From Kocuria sp. (lineage in GTDB: Bacteria > Actinomycetota > Actinomycetes > Actinomycetales > Micrococcaceae), in assembly GCA_030453435.1 (NCBI GenBank), contig JAKDKI010000041.1, positions 1-11,853 of the forward strand: 11,853 bases of DNA, read 5' to 3'. Below, in pieces: positions 1 through 5,114 of the stretch. The notes under the pieces are model-generated. The model saw nothing but the letters and a program-made list of their open reading frames with translations. It was not told the DNA's origin and did no database searches. Positions within the stretch are counted from its first letter, which is position 1; every line of letters begins with the position of its first letter. The translations under genes and the position numbers were made by a program.

Positions 1-1219
1 CCGCCGAACCGATGGGAACCGTCCACGTGTTGAGCATGTCCATCTCGTCCAGTTTCTTCTGGATGGGAACGAACTGTTTGGTCGGATCCGATTGGTAGGA
101 CGCAAACAGCAATCCCGTGTTGGACACTCCCCCGCTGATATCTCCCGAGCGACTCATACCGGAGGCATCCGTCACCGGTAGGTCGTAGTTGTACACCCGG
201 CGGAAGATCTTTTCGTCCGGGTTGTCGGTGCGCGAGCGGCGGATGTGACTGTACGAGGCGATCACGGGGAACCCGAGCGGTCCCTTGGCCTCGAAGTCCG
301 GCTCGTCATGTTCCTCGCCGCCGGTCAAAGGTGCTCCGTTGGCCAGTTTGCGACCCACTGAGTCCTCACGGGCGGGCGTATCGGCCTCGTCCCAGGTGTC
401 CAGATTCATATGGATGCGGCGCAGCACCAGCGAGGTGCCGTTCTCGATCCACGGCTCGAAACCGTCCCGCCCATAGACCACCTTCTCGTGGTCGGTCTCT
501 CCCGGATAAGGGTTCACAGTGCCGTCCACCTGGCCGAACAAATTGCGCATGGTCTGGCCCGGGACAGTGGCCCCCACCGTGTTACGGAAACCGTCCTGCA
601 CCCACCGCACACTCGCGAAGGAACGCGAATCCTTGAGCAGCACACGTTGGGCGTGTGCCAGGGTCAGCTTGTCGTCGCAGCACAGCTGTAACAACAGATC
701 ACCCTGGTTCCATCGGTCCTGCAGCTGGTCGATCTCGAAGGCCGGGAGGGGTTTGAGCCACTCGGGTGCACGGTTCGAGTCGATGAGCGACATGGCCTTC
801 GGCCCAAAACCGAACGTGACCGTGAGTCGCGACGGGTTCTCCGCAAGCCACGGTTCCTGATCCCACAACGGGGCGCGACCCTGGGTGAGCGCAGCGGCGT
901 CGTCGCTGAGCACACGAAGCATGCGGCGCAGGGAATCTTTGCTCGCACCCTTATTGAGGTCCAGGGCGATGAATGCGCAGAAGGCCTGCGGCAGTGTGGC
1001 CACACCGGCCTGGCGCGCACCGTGGAACGGCTCGACCTGCAATCCGTGGCGCGCGGCGTCCGAATGATCCGCGGTGGGATCCTCCGTGACCCCGAGCGCC
1101 TCGTTCAGACCCACCGCGGAGGCCGCTCCGATACCGGTGACGCCGGCACCGGCGACCGCTCCGATCAGGAGCGATCGCCGCTGCAGGCCCTCACGGCGAG
1201 GTGTCTCGTCAGTGCTCAT
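1..1219 (-). CDS. Tat-exported DyP-type heme peroxidase (EfeB/DtpA-like), 3' end outside window
   Basis: Dye-decolorising heme peroxidase exported folded by the Tat system. I translated 406 residues from ATG at 1219; the frame stays open to the window edge, so the C-terminus is missing. A twin-arginine signal with Q-R-R-S-L-L-I lies near residues 13-19, followed by an Ala/Gly-rich hydrophobic stretch to about residue 37. The DyP signature G-Q-V-D-G-T-V-N-P spans 229-237, with the distal catalytic Asp at 232. The proximal heme ligand is probably His325 in S-H-I-R-R-S, and the distal Arg is in F-R-R-V-Y-N-Y (340/341). The start overlaps the upstream PCuAC gene by 11 bases, suggesting translational coupling. 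In Streptomyces a Tat-exported DyP peroxidase (DtpA) is encoded beside copper-chaperone genes and supports maturation of a copper oxidase. A role in copper or iron handling here is inferred from that context. The family call is firm; the physiological substrate is unknown. Confidence 0.92.
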   Translation of the reverse strand, partial: MSTDETPRREGLQRRSLLIGAVAGAGVTGIGAASAVGLNEALGVTEDPTADHSDAARHGLQVEPFHGARQAGVATLPQAFCAFIALDLNKGASKDSLRRMLRVLSDDAAALTQGRAPLWDQEPWLAENPSRLTVTFGFGPKAMSLIDSNRAPEWLKPLPAFEIDQLQDRWNQGDLLLQLCCDDKLTLAHAQRVLLKDSRSFASVRWVQDGFRNTVGATVPGQTMRNLFGQVDGTVNPYPGETDHEKVVYGRDGFEPWIENGTSLVLRRIHMNLDTWDEADTPAREDSVGRKLANGAPLTGGEEHDEPDFEAKGPLGFPVIASYSHIRRSRTDNPDEKIFRRVYNYDLPVTDASGMSRSGDISGGVSNTGLLFASYQSDPTKQFVPIQKKLDEMDMLNTWTVPIGSA

Positions 1220-1871
1220 GACATTCCGGAAGCGCCGAAGTTTCCGGGGCGGGCATCTCCGAATGCTCACCGTGCCCGCTGTGTTCCTCGCCCGGTGCGT
1301 AGTGCTCCTGCGCTCCCGCGTAGTCGCGCACCGGCACCGTGATCTGCTGAGTACGGTCGTCGTTGAACTCGAGCTCAACCGTGAGATCCGTCCCTGACTT
1401 CACCGCGCATTGCAGCTCCATGAGCATCATGTGATCGCCACCGGGTTCAAGCGTCTTGGTTTCACCGGGCGCAATCTCGAAGCCGCCCTCGACCCGCTTC
1501 ATTTCGGTGGCACCGGTCTGGTCGTTCATCACGGTTTCGTGCAGCTCGGCCACCCCCGCGACATCGGTTGCGTCAATCGCCTCGAGTGTCACGGGCTGGT
1601 CTCCGGTGTTTTTGAGCGATCCGAACACGGACGTCATGTTGGAGTCGGCGGCCTTGGCCCAGCCGTCGCTCAGCTCCACGACCTGTTCGGTCGCGGCATT
1701 TCCTTCCGCCGACGACGCCGCCGGGGCTTGCGATTCACCGCTCGCCTGGTTGCCGTCTGCGGCGCAGCCGGTGAGTGCTGTGGCAGCGAAGCCCACCGCC
1801 AGCAGAGTGGTGATGCCACGACGCAGCGGTCGGGGCAGGGAACGTGCAGGGGTTTCAATGGACATGTTCAT
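1209..1871 (-). CDS. PCuAC-type periplasmic/extracytoplasmic copper chaperone lipoprotein
   Basis: A 220-residue copper(I) chaperone of the PCuAC family, likely lipid-anchored outside the membrane. A signal peptide ends in the lipobox L-T-G-C with the lipidated Cys at 36. A Ser/Ala/Glu linker follows, then the PCuAC domain (about 65-182). Its copper ligands follow the family pattern H...M...H-x-M: His111, Met124, His147 and Met149, the last two within P-G-G-D-H-M-M-L-M. Beyond the domain is a His/Glu-rich tail (189-220) with seven His and Cys217, a possible extra metal-binding segment. ATG at 1871 has only a weak GAGAAAGA upstream; an in-frame ATG two codons later (1865) is an alternative. 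It sits 112 bases after copC and overlaps the peroxidase start. Proteins of this family pass copper to cuproenzymes such as cytochrome oxidase; the actual client is not in this window. Confidence 0.92.
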   Translation of the reverse strand: MNMSIETPARSLPRPLRRGITTLLAVGFAATALTGCAADGNQASGESQAPAASSAEGNAATEQVVELSDGWAKAADSNMTSVFGSLKNTGDQPVTLEAIDATDVAGVAELHETVMNDQTGATEMKRVEGGFEIAPGETKTLEPGGDHMMLMELQCAVKSGTDLTVELEFNDDRTQQITVPVRDYAGAQEHYAPGEEHSGHGEHSEMPAPETSALPECHEH

Positions 1872-1983
1872 GGTGTTGTCTTTCTCGAACCCGGGTACCG
1901 TCGCGAGATGCCCACGTGCATGCCGACCATGCCTCGAGGGGAATGCGGGGCGGAACCCAGAAACCTACGGGATACGGGGCTGA

Positions 1984-2649
1984 TCAGTGCCGTTTGTTGC
2001 GGGTAGCCAGAACGAGCACCACGATGAGCAGTGCGAGCGCACCCACGCCACCGACCACGGGGATCAGCCAACCGGGGGTGCCGGATTCACCGGCGGGCTC
2101 GGCTTCTTCGGACGCGGTGTCATCGCGCTGTTCCCCCGTGGAGGCCGCGGATTCCTCGGGTGTGGGGCTCTGACCAGCCTGGTCACCAGCACCCGCACCC
2201 ACGGTGTATTCGTAGGTCCCCTCGATGGGGTGGCCGTCCTCGGAAACCACGCGCCACACGACGGTGTAGGTCTCGTCCTCGGTGGAACCGGGGTTGCTCA
2301 GGGGCTGAATCACGCGCTGGCGCTCCACGGTGGATTCCCGCTCGATCAAGGATTCACCGTTGGAGTCGGTCACCCGGATCTCTCGCCCGATCTCCATGAC
2401 GTTTCCGGAGAAAGTCAAGGTCAGGGATTCGGGGGAAGCATCCAGGGAAGCCCCGGGCTCGGGGTCGGTACTGATCAGCTCGTCGTGCGCGGCTGCGGGC
2501 TGTGCCGTACTCACGAACATGAACAGAGCCGTGAGCAACGCGAGCAGTACTGCGGCGAGCGGGCGTCGATCGGTTGCGGCGCGCGCTACCGCTGTGGGCG
2601 GCGTCGTCCGTGCGGACGGTGCGGGGGCTGTGGCATCAAAAATGTGCAT
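1984..2649 (-). CDS. copC: CopC/YobA-type copper-binding protein with C-terminal membrane anchor
   Basis: A 221-residue extracytoplasmic Cu(II)-binding protein. The signal peptide is long, with basic residues at 22-30, a hydrophobic core at 31-47 and a probable cleavage at A-A-A|H. This leaves His55 as the mature N-terminus, as needed for a histidine-brace copper site. The CopC domain runs about 55-150. Asp138 and His140 in S-E-D-G-H-P-I-E-G are the expected remaining ligands. An acidic Ser/Glu/Thr linker (151-191) leads to one transmembrane helix (193-216) and a short basic tail, the usual actinobacterial architecture. The start is supported by AGGAG about 6 bases upstream, after a small 6-bp hairpin (TGCGTC-CGA-GACGCA). 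It lies between the membrane protein gene (120 bases upstream) and the PCuAC gene. The copper-binding assignment is confident; whether it serves uptake, storage or resistance cannot be told from sequence. Confidence 0.92.
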   Translation of the reverse strand: MHIFDATAPAPSARTTPPTAVARAATDRRPLAAVLLALLTALFMFVSTAQPAAAHDELISTDPEPGASLDASPESLTLTFSGNVMEIGREIRVTDSNGESLIERESTVERQRVIQPLSNPGSTEDETYTVVWRVVSEDGHPIEGTYEYTVGAGAGDQAGQSPTPEESAASTGEQRDDTASEEAEPAGESGTPGWLIPVVGGVGALALLIVVLVLATRNKRH

Positions 2650-2769
2650 GGAATTCTCCTGCGTCTCGGACGCATTGCTGCCGCGGAAAGCGGCATGAAG
2701 CGGAAAGTGAAGAGTGACAATGGCGGCACTCCCGGCTCCGCTACAACACCGAATCTTGGCGCTGAAGAA

Positions 2770-3387
2770 TTATGCGAAGGCCGGGGCCGTCCCCCGCGCG
2801 GGCGGGCCCCTGAAACTTTGCACCACGGGTAGCAACAATTGGTCGGTGAGAGCGCGGGGAGAAGTCCATGCGATCCGGCGCGGCACCGTACGAATTACGG
2901 GCAGAACGGGAATACGCACCCATGCGAGCACACGCAACGACAGGACCTCGAGCAGTCGCACCGCGGCTACCTCGCCATGTCGCAGCAGGGCGTACGTGGC
3001 GACCGCGGCAATCACGTGGGCGGCCAGCATGCCCGCACCGTGGTGAGCCAGACCGGGAGCCACGCTCACCACGAGCTGCGGAGTCCCTTCGACGCCCGCG
3101 CCCGTGACGTGGTGGGTGTGGTCAACGGCGGTGACCCCGTGACCGGATTGGGCGAACAGCCCGTGGAAGAGCCCCTGGCTGGCCAAGACCGCGGCAGCAA
3201 CACTCATGCGGGACAGTAGCCTGCCCGCAAGCAGCATGCACACGGGAGCCGCAAGTGCCGCGGACAGAAGGATCAGAATGACCGGAGGCCACGTGCCGTC
3301 AACCGCGGCGTGCGAGGCGGCACCCAGGCCCGTGGCGATCAGGGACGCAGCCCAACCCCGGGCAAGACGGCGCGCACGCGAAGCCAC
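2770..3387 (-). CDS. His-rich multi-pass membrane protein, first gene of the copper cluster
   Basis: A 205-residue integral membrane protein of unassigned family. The GTG start at 3387 is chosen because GGAGG precedes it by 6 bases. Hydrophobic segments are visible at about 12-29, 33-55, 62-79 and 103-136, with a less hydrophobic, Arg-rich C-terminal third. Histidines cluster in or next to the membrane: His26, His75, His83, the D-H-T-H-H group at 90-93, the His115/His116 pair, His124 and His137. From memory, comparable small membrane proteins with intramembrane His residues often sit beside copC in actinobacteria, but I cannot name the family. Context (first gene, same strand, followed by copC, PCuAC chaperone and DyP) suggests a part in copper transfer or retention. 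That function is inference from position and His content only. Confidence 0.75.
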   Translation of the reverse strand: MASRARRLARGWAASLIATGLGAASHAAVDGTWPPVILILLSAALAAPVCMLLAGRLLSRMSVAAAVLASQGLFHGLFAQSGHGVTAVDHTHHVTGAGVEGTPQLVVSVAPGLAHHGAGMLAAHVIAAVATYALLRHGEVAAVRLLEVLSLRVLAWVRIPVLPVIRTVPRRIAWTSPRALTDQLLLPVVQSFRGPPARGTAPAFA

Positions 3388-3429
3388 CGCACACCTCCGG
3401 GGATCTGGTCAGCCAATTATTTCCCCTCC

Positions 3430-3458
3430 ATTATGCGCGTGAACCGGAGAATCCACGA
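3430..3458 (-). promoter_or_regulatory. Candidate promoter of the copper cluster
   Basis: On the minus strand a CATAAT hexamer (3430-3435) is a good -10 match, about 42 bases before the GTG at 3387. A hexamer at the 17-base spacing (TCGTGG, 3453-3458) is a poor -35. No CsoR-type, CueR-type or other copper operator palindrome was recognised between 3388 and 3472. Confidence 0.3.
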
Positions 3459-3472
3459 ACTCGGAGACAAGC

Positions 3473-3506
3473 AAGGGACCGCCCACGAAAACGTGGACGG
3501 TCCCTT
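3473..3506 (-). terminator. Rho-independent terminator of the HU gene
   Basis: Arms 3473-3487 and 3492-3506 pair over 15 positions with one mismatch, closing an AAAA loop (UUUU in the minus-strand RNA). It begins 36 bases after the HU stop. The minus-strand sequence after the stem (GCTTGTCT) is only loosely T-rich. It separates HU from the copper cluster and may also stop antisense transcription. Confidence 0.75.
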
Positions 3507-3542
3507 GAACTAACACGAGCGTGACGCCCGCGCAGGCTTACC

Positions 3543-3827
3543 TCACTTGGAGGAAACAGCAGCCTTCAGCTTGGAGCCGGCGGTCAGCTTGACGCCGTGG
3601 CCGGCCGGAATCTGAATGGTCTCACCGGTCTGCGGGTTGCGACCCTGGCGAGCGGCACGGTCGGTGCGCTCGACGGACATCCAACCCGGGATGGTGATCT
3701 TCTCGCCGTTGGAAACGGAGCTCTCGAAGACCTGGAACATTGCATCCAGGACGCCGTTAACGGCGGCCTGAGTGGTGCCGGCTTTCTCGGCAACCTCGGC
3801 AACGAGTTCGCTGCGGTTCTTAGCCAT
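3543..3827 (-). CDS. hup: HU-family DNA-binding nucleoid protein
   Basis: A 94-residue HU/IHF-type histone-like protein that binds and bends DNA as a dimer. The full fold is covered: N-terminal helical dimerisation part (1-42, with the usual N-R-S-E-L-V start), then the beta region. The DNA-arm motif R-N-P-Q-T-G-E lies at 63-69, with the intercalating Pro at 65. The usual G-F-G-x-F segment is here G-W-M-S-V (48-52), a small departure from the common form. There is no Lys/Ala-rich C-terminal tail of the kind found in mycobacterial HupB, so this is the short type. AGGAGG stands about 8 bases before the ATG. The gene follows the ribosomal cluster by 78 bases with a weak hairpin between, and ends in its own terminator, so it is probably transcribed mainly alone. 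Confidence 0.95.
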   Translation of the reverse strand: MAKNRSELVAEVAEKAGTTQAAVNGVLDAMFQVFESSVSNGEKITIPGWMSVERTDRAARQGRNPQTGETIQIPAGHGVKLTAGSKLKAAVSSK

Positions 3828-3870
3828 GTGCTTGTCCTCCTGGACTTAATTGGCGTTCTCTATGGAAATA

Positions 3871-3895
3871 GGGAGCACACGCGCCCAGTGCTTCC
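3871..3895 (-). terminator. Possible weak terminator after rpsN
   Basis: Between rpsN and HU, arms 3871-3878 and 3888-3895 form an 8-position stem with one imperfect pair around a 9-base loop. The minus strand continues with TATTTCC, a short T-rich stretch. It could reduce read-through from the ribosomal operon into HU; the stem is short, so the call is tentative. Confidence 0.35.
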
Positions 3896-3905
3896 GAGTG
3901 AGAAA

Positions 3906-4211
3906 TTACCAGCTCGACTTGGAGATACCCGGCAATTCGCCGCGGTGGGCCATTTCGCGGAAGCGAACACGGGAGATTCCGAATCGCTGGAAAGTACCAC
4001 GGGGACGACCGTCGATCTGGTCACGGTTACGAACGCGGATGGGAGAAGCGTCACGGGGGAGCTTCTGCAGACCCAGGCGAGCCTCTTCGCGAGCCTCCGG
4101 GGTTGCATTCTCATCCACGAGAGTCTTCTTCAGCTCTGCGCGCTTGGCGGCGTAGCGCTCGACGATGACCTTGCGCTGCTCGTTCTTGGCGATCTTGGAC
4201 TTCTTTGCCAT
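3906..4211 (-). CDS. rpsN: 30S ribosomal protein S14, zinc-independent (C-) long form
   Basis: A 101-residue S14 of the long form. The family signature is intact in the C-terminal half: L-P-R-D-A-S-P (51-57), then [21 protein letters not shown] (61-81) and a terminal S-K-S-S-W. The protein contains no cysteine at all, so it lacks the CxxC pairs of the short zinc-binding S14 and should assemble without zinc. It starts 4 bases after the rpmG stop, which suggests translational coupling and one transcript with rpmB and rpmG. In mycobacteria and streptomycetes the equivalent C- set is a Zur-controlled paralogue cluster. Whether this genome also carries a zinc-binding copy cannot be seen here. Confidence 0.97.
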   Translation of the reverse strand: MAKKSKIAKNEQRKVIVERYAAKRAELKKTLVDENATPEAREEARLGLQKLPRDASPIRVRNRDQIDGRPRGTFQRFGISRVRFREMAHRGELPGISKSSW

Positions 4212-4215
4212 GGAT

Positions 4216-4383
4216 TTAGCGCTCCTCGCGGAAATCGACGTGCTTACGAACCACCGGGTCGTACTTCTTCATGACCATGCGGTCAGGATTGTTACGGCGG
4301 TTCTTACGGGTTACGTAGGTGAAGCCGGTACCTGCGGTGGACTTCAGCTTGATGATGGGACGTACGTCCTTATCCTTAGCCAT
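4216..4383 (-). CDS. rpmG: 50S ribosomal protein L33, zinc-independent (C-) form
   Basis: A 55-residue L33 starting [10 protein letters not shown]. The frame extends upstream to 4443, but that part overlaps rpmB and has no L33 similarity; the ATG at 4383, one base after the rpmB stop, fits the family length. The typical [21 protein letters not shown] segment occupies residues 15-35 and the end is V-D-F-R-E-E-R. No cysteines are present, so this is the zinc-free form. It is the middle gene of the tightly packed rpmB-rpmG-rpsN unit. Confidence 0.96.
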   Translation of the reverse strand: MAKDKDVRPIIKLKSTAGTGFTYVTRKNRRNNPDRMVMKKYDPVVRKHVDFREER

Positions 4384-4384
4384 C

Positions 4385-4621
4385 TCAGATCTTCTCCCCA
4401 CGTGCAATGAGCTCGTTAACCACGGAGTCGATGCCGCGAGCATCGATCACCTTGATGCCCTTGGCGCTCAGGTTGAGCGTGACGTTGCGACGCAACGAGG
4501 GCACCCAGTAACGCTTCTTCTGGATGTTCGGGTTCCACCGGCGCTTGGTGCGGCGGTGCGAGTGCGAGATGCTGTGGCCAAAGCCCGGCTGGGCCCCGGT
4601 CACCTGGCAGTGCGCTGCCAT
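4385..4621 (-). CDS. rpmB: 50S ribosomal protein L28, zinc-independent (C-) form
   Basis: A 78-residue L28. The frame is open further upstream to 4663, but ATG at 4621 is chosen: it begins M-A-A-H-C-Q-V-T-G, the normal L28 start, and GGAGGAG stands 6 bases before it. The family core [16 protein letters not shown] is at residues 19-34. Only one cysteine (Cys5) is present. Zinc-binding L28 has a CxxC at this place, whereas here the second Cys is replaced by Thr in C-Q-V-T, as in the mycobacterial RpmB2-type paralogue. It is the first gene of the rpmB-rpmG-rpsN operon and has an unusually long upstream region. Confidence 0.96.
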   Translation of the reverse strand: MAAHCQVTGAQPGFGHSISHSHRRTKRRWNPNIQKKRYWVPSLRRNVTLNLSAKGIKVIDARGIDSVVNELIARGEKI

Positions 4622-4857
4622 AGTGTTCTCCTCCAATGTCCAATGTCGACGAAATGACGGCACGCATGGTCGCTGTCAATGTTTTGTGTTCACGCTGACA
4701 GCTGCGGCCAAGAGTGATCCGTCACCTCAAGAAAATGCCACCGTTCGTGCGCTGGGCGGTGGTGCTCAATTGCCCCGCGTCAGTACCGGTCAGGGCACTC
4801 GCCACGACGAAGACGGTGAAGATCAGGCGCCGGTAGATGGACTCCACCACACGACAA
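4622..4857 (-). other. Long untranslated leader of rpmB with small ORF and hairpin
   Basis: If transcription starts near 4857 the rpmB mRNA has a leader of about 235 bases. Three things are visible in it. A 42-codon frame runs from GTG at 4850 (second GTG at 4847) to TGA at 4722; it encodes a short basic start, a hydrophobic run (L-I-F-T-V-F-V-V-A-S-A-L) and a polar end, without a good ribosome site. A 7-bp stem pairs 4672-4678 with 4696-4702 around a 17-base loop. A 7-base tandem repeat CCAATGT (4633-4646) lies directly against the rpmB ribosome site. None of this is a recognised ribosomal-protein autoregulatory element. Confidence 0.3.
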
Positions 4858-4863
4858 CCTTAA

Positions 4864-4892
4864 ATTCTAGGCTTCTACGATCTCTCTCGCAA
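4864..4892 (-). promoter_or_regulatory. Probable promoter of the rpmB-rpmG-rpsN operon
   Basis: On the minus strand TTGCGA (4887-4892) and TAGAAT (4864-4869) are separated by exactly 17 bases and match the vegetative sigma consensus at 4/6 and 5/6 positions. This is the best sigma-70-like pair I found in the gap and predicts a start near 4857. Confidence 0.55.
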
Positions 4893-5048
4893 ACTCAACG
4901 TTAAAAACGGTGCGATTGAGCGCAGGACTATCTTAGCGGTAGGCGCCCAAGGGGCAAACTCGAGCGCTTTTAACACGAGTTCGGGGTGCGCGCCGTCCAT
5001 GACCCGGCGCACACCCCAGAACACGTTGTGCGGTTCCCAGCTCCTCAC
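4875..5048 (-). CDS. Doubtful 57-codon ORF beside the iron box
   Basis: An open frame from GTG at 5048 to TAG at 4875 encodes 57 residues, starting V-R-S-W-E-P-H-N-V-F-W-G and ending L-T-L-S-L-R-E-R-S. I recognise no family. It has no ribosome site close to the GTG, its first half overlaps the stem-loop at 4979-5022, and its second half overlaps both rpmB promoter candidates. The second half also uses AT-rich codons (TTA, AAA, ATA, TTT) unlike the neighbours. It lies just past the iron box on the same strand as rpmB, which is the only reason to list it. It could be a gene remnant or chance. Confidence 0.15.
   Translation of the reverse strand: MRSWEPHNVFWGVRRVMDGAHPELVLKALEFAPWAPTAKIVLRSIAPFLTLSLRERS
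4930..4957 (-). promoter_or_regulatory. Second candidate promoter upstream of rpmB
   Basis: TTGCCC (4952-4957) and TAAGAT (4930-4935) on the minus strand, spacer 16. It would give a leader of about 300 bases. It is a weaker match than the promoter at 4864-4892 and may be chance. Confidence 0.25.
4979..5022 (-). terminator. Strong stem-loop downstream of malQ (terminator or structured RNA)
   Basis: Arms 4979-4994 and 5006-5022 form 16 pairs with one bulged base (5018) around an 11-base loop. The only non-Watson-Crick position is a G.U wobble in minus-strand RNA but a C.A mismatch in plus-strand RNA, so the structure favours minus-strand transcription. It lies about 93 bases past the malQ stop. 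No T-tract follows (the minus strand reads TCGTGTTAAAAG), so it is not a canonical intrinsic terminator; T-less terminators are reported in actinobacteria. It could instead be the body of a small RNA starting near the iron box. Confidence 0.5.
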
Positions 5049-5056
5049 CCAGGAGA

Positions 5057-5080
5057 TTAGGTAAGACTAATCTAACCTAA
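5057..5080. promoter_or_regulatory. DtxR/IdeR-type iron box, apparently without a target gene
   Basis: TTAGGTAAGACTAATCTAA (5057-5075) matches the known iron-box consensus TTAGGTTAGSCTAACCTAA at 16 of 19 positions. A second register offset by 5 bases (5062-5080) matches at 14 of 19. Taken together, arms 5057-5065 and 5072-5080 are near-perfect inverted repeats (8/9). DtxR/IdeR with iron represses from such sites. It stands 34 bases beyond the malQ stop and about 435 bases upstream of rpmB. I found no convincing promoter hexamers overlapping it on either strand, so its target is unclear. Confidence 0.65.
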
Positions 5081-5114
5081 TTTTTCCAACGGGGGAACCC
5101 CTGATTTTCGGTTG

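Noticed and set aside
1410..2832. Long plus-strand frames across the PCuAC and copC genes (1410-2006, 1987-2832)
   Set aside because: Both are opposite well-supported copper genes and have no recognisable domains or ribosome sites.
4384..4663. Upstream extensions of rpmG (to 4443) and rpmB (to 4663)
   Set aside because: The added residues do not belong to L33 or L28, and the internal ATGs at 4383 and 4621 fit family length, junction spacing and, for rpmB, a strong ribosome site.
4858..4960. Zur box near the rpmB promoter
   Set aside because: The only short palindrome there (CGTTTTTAACG around 4899-4909) does not resemble the Zur consensus with GAAAATGATTTTC-like arms.
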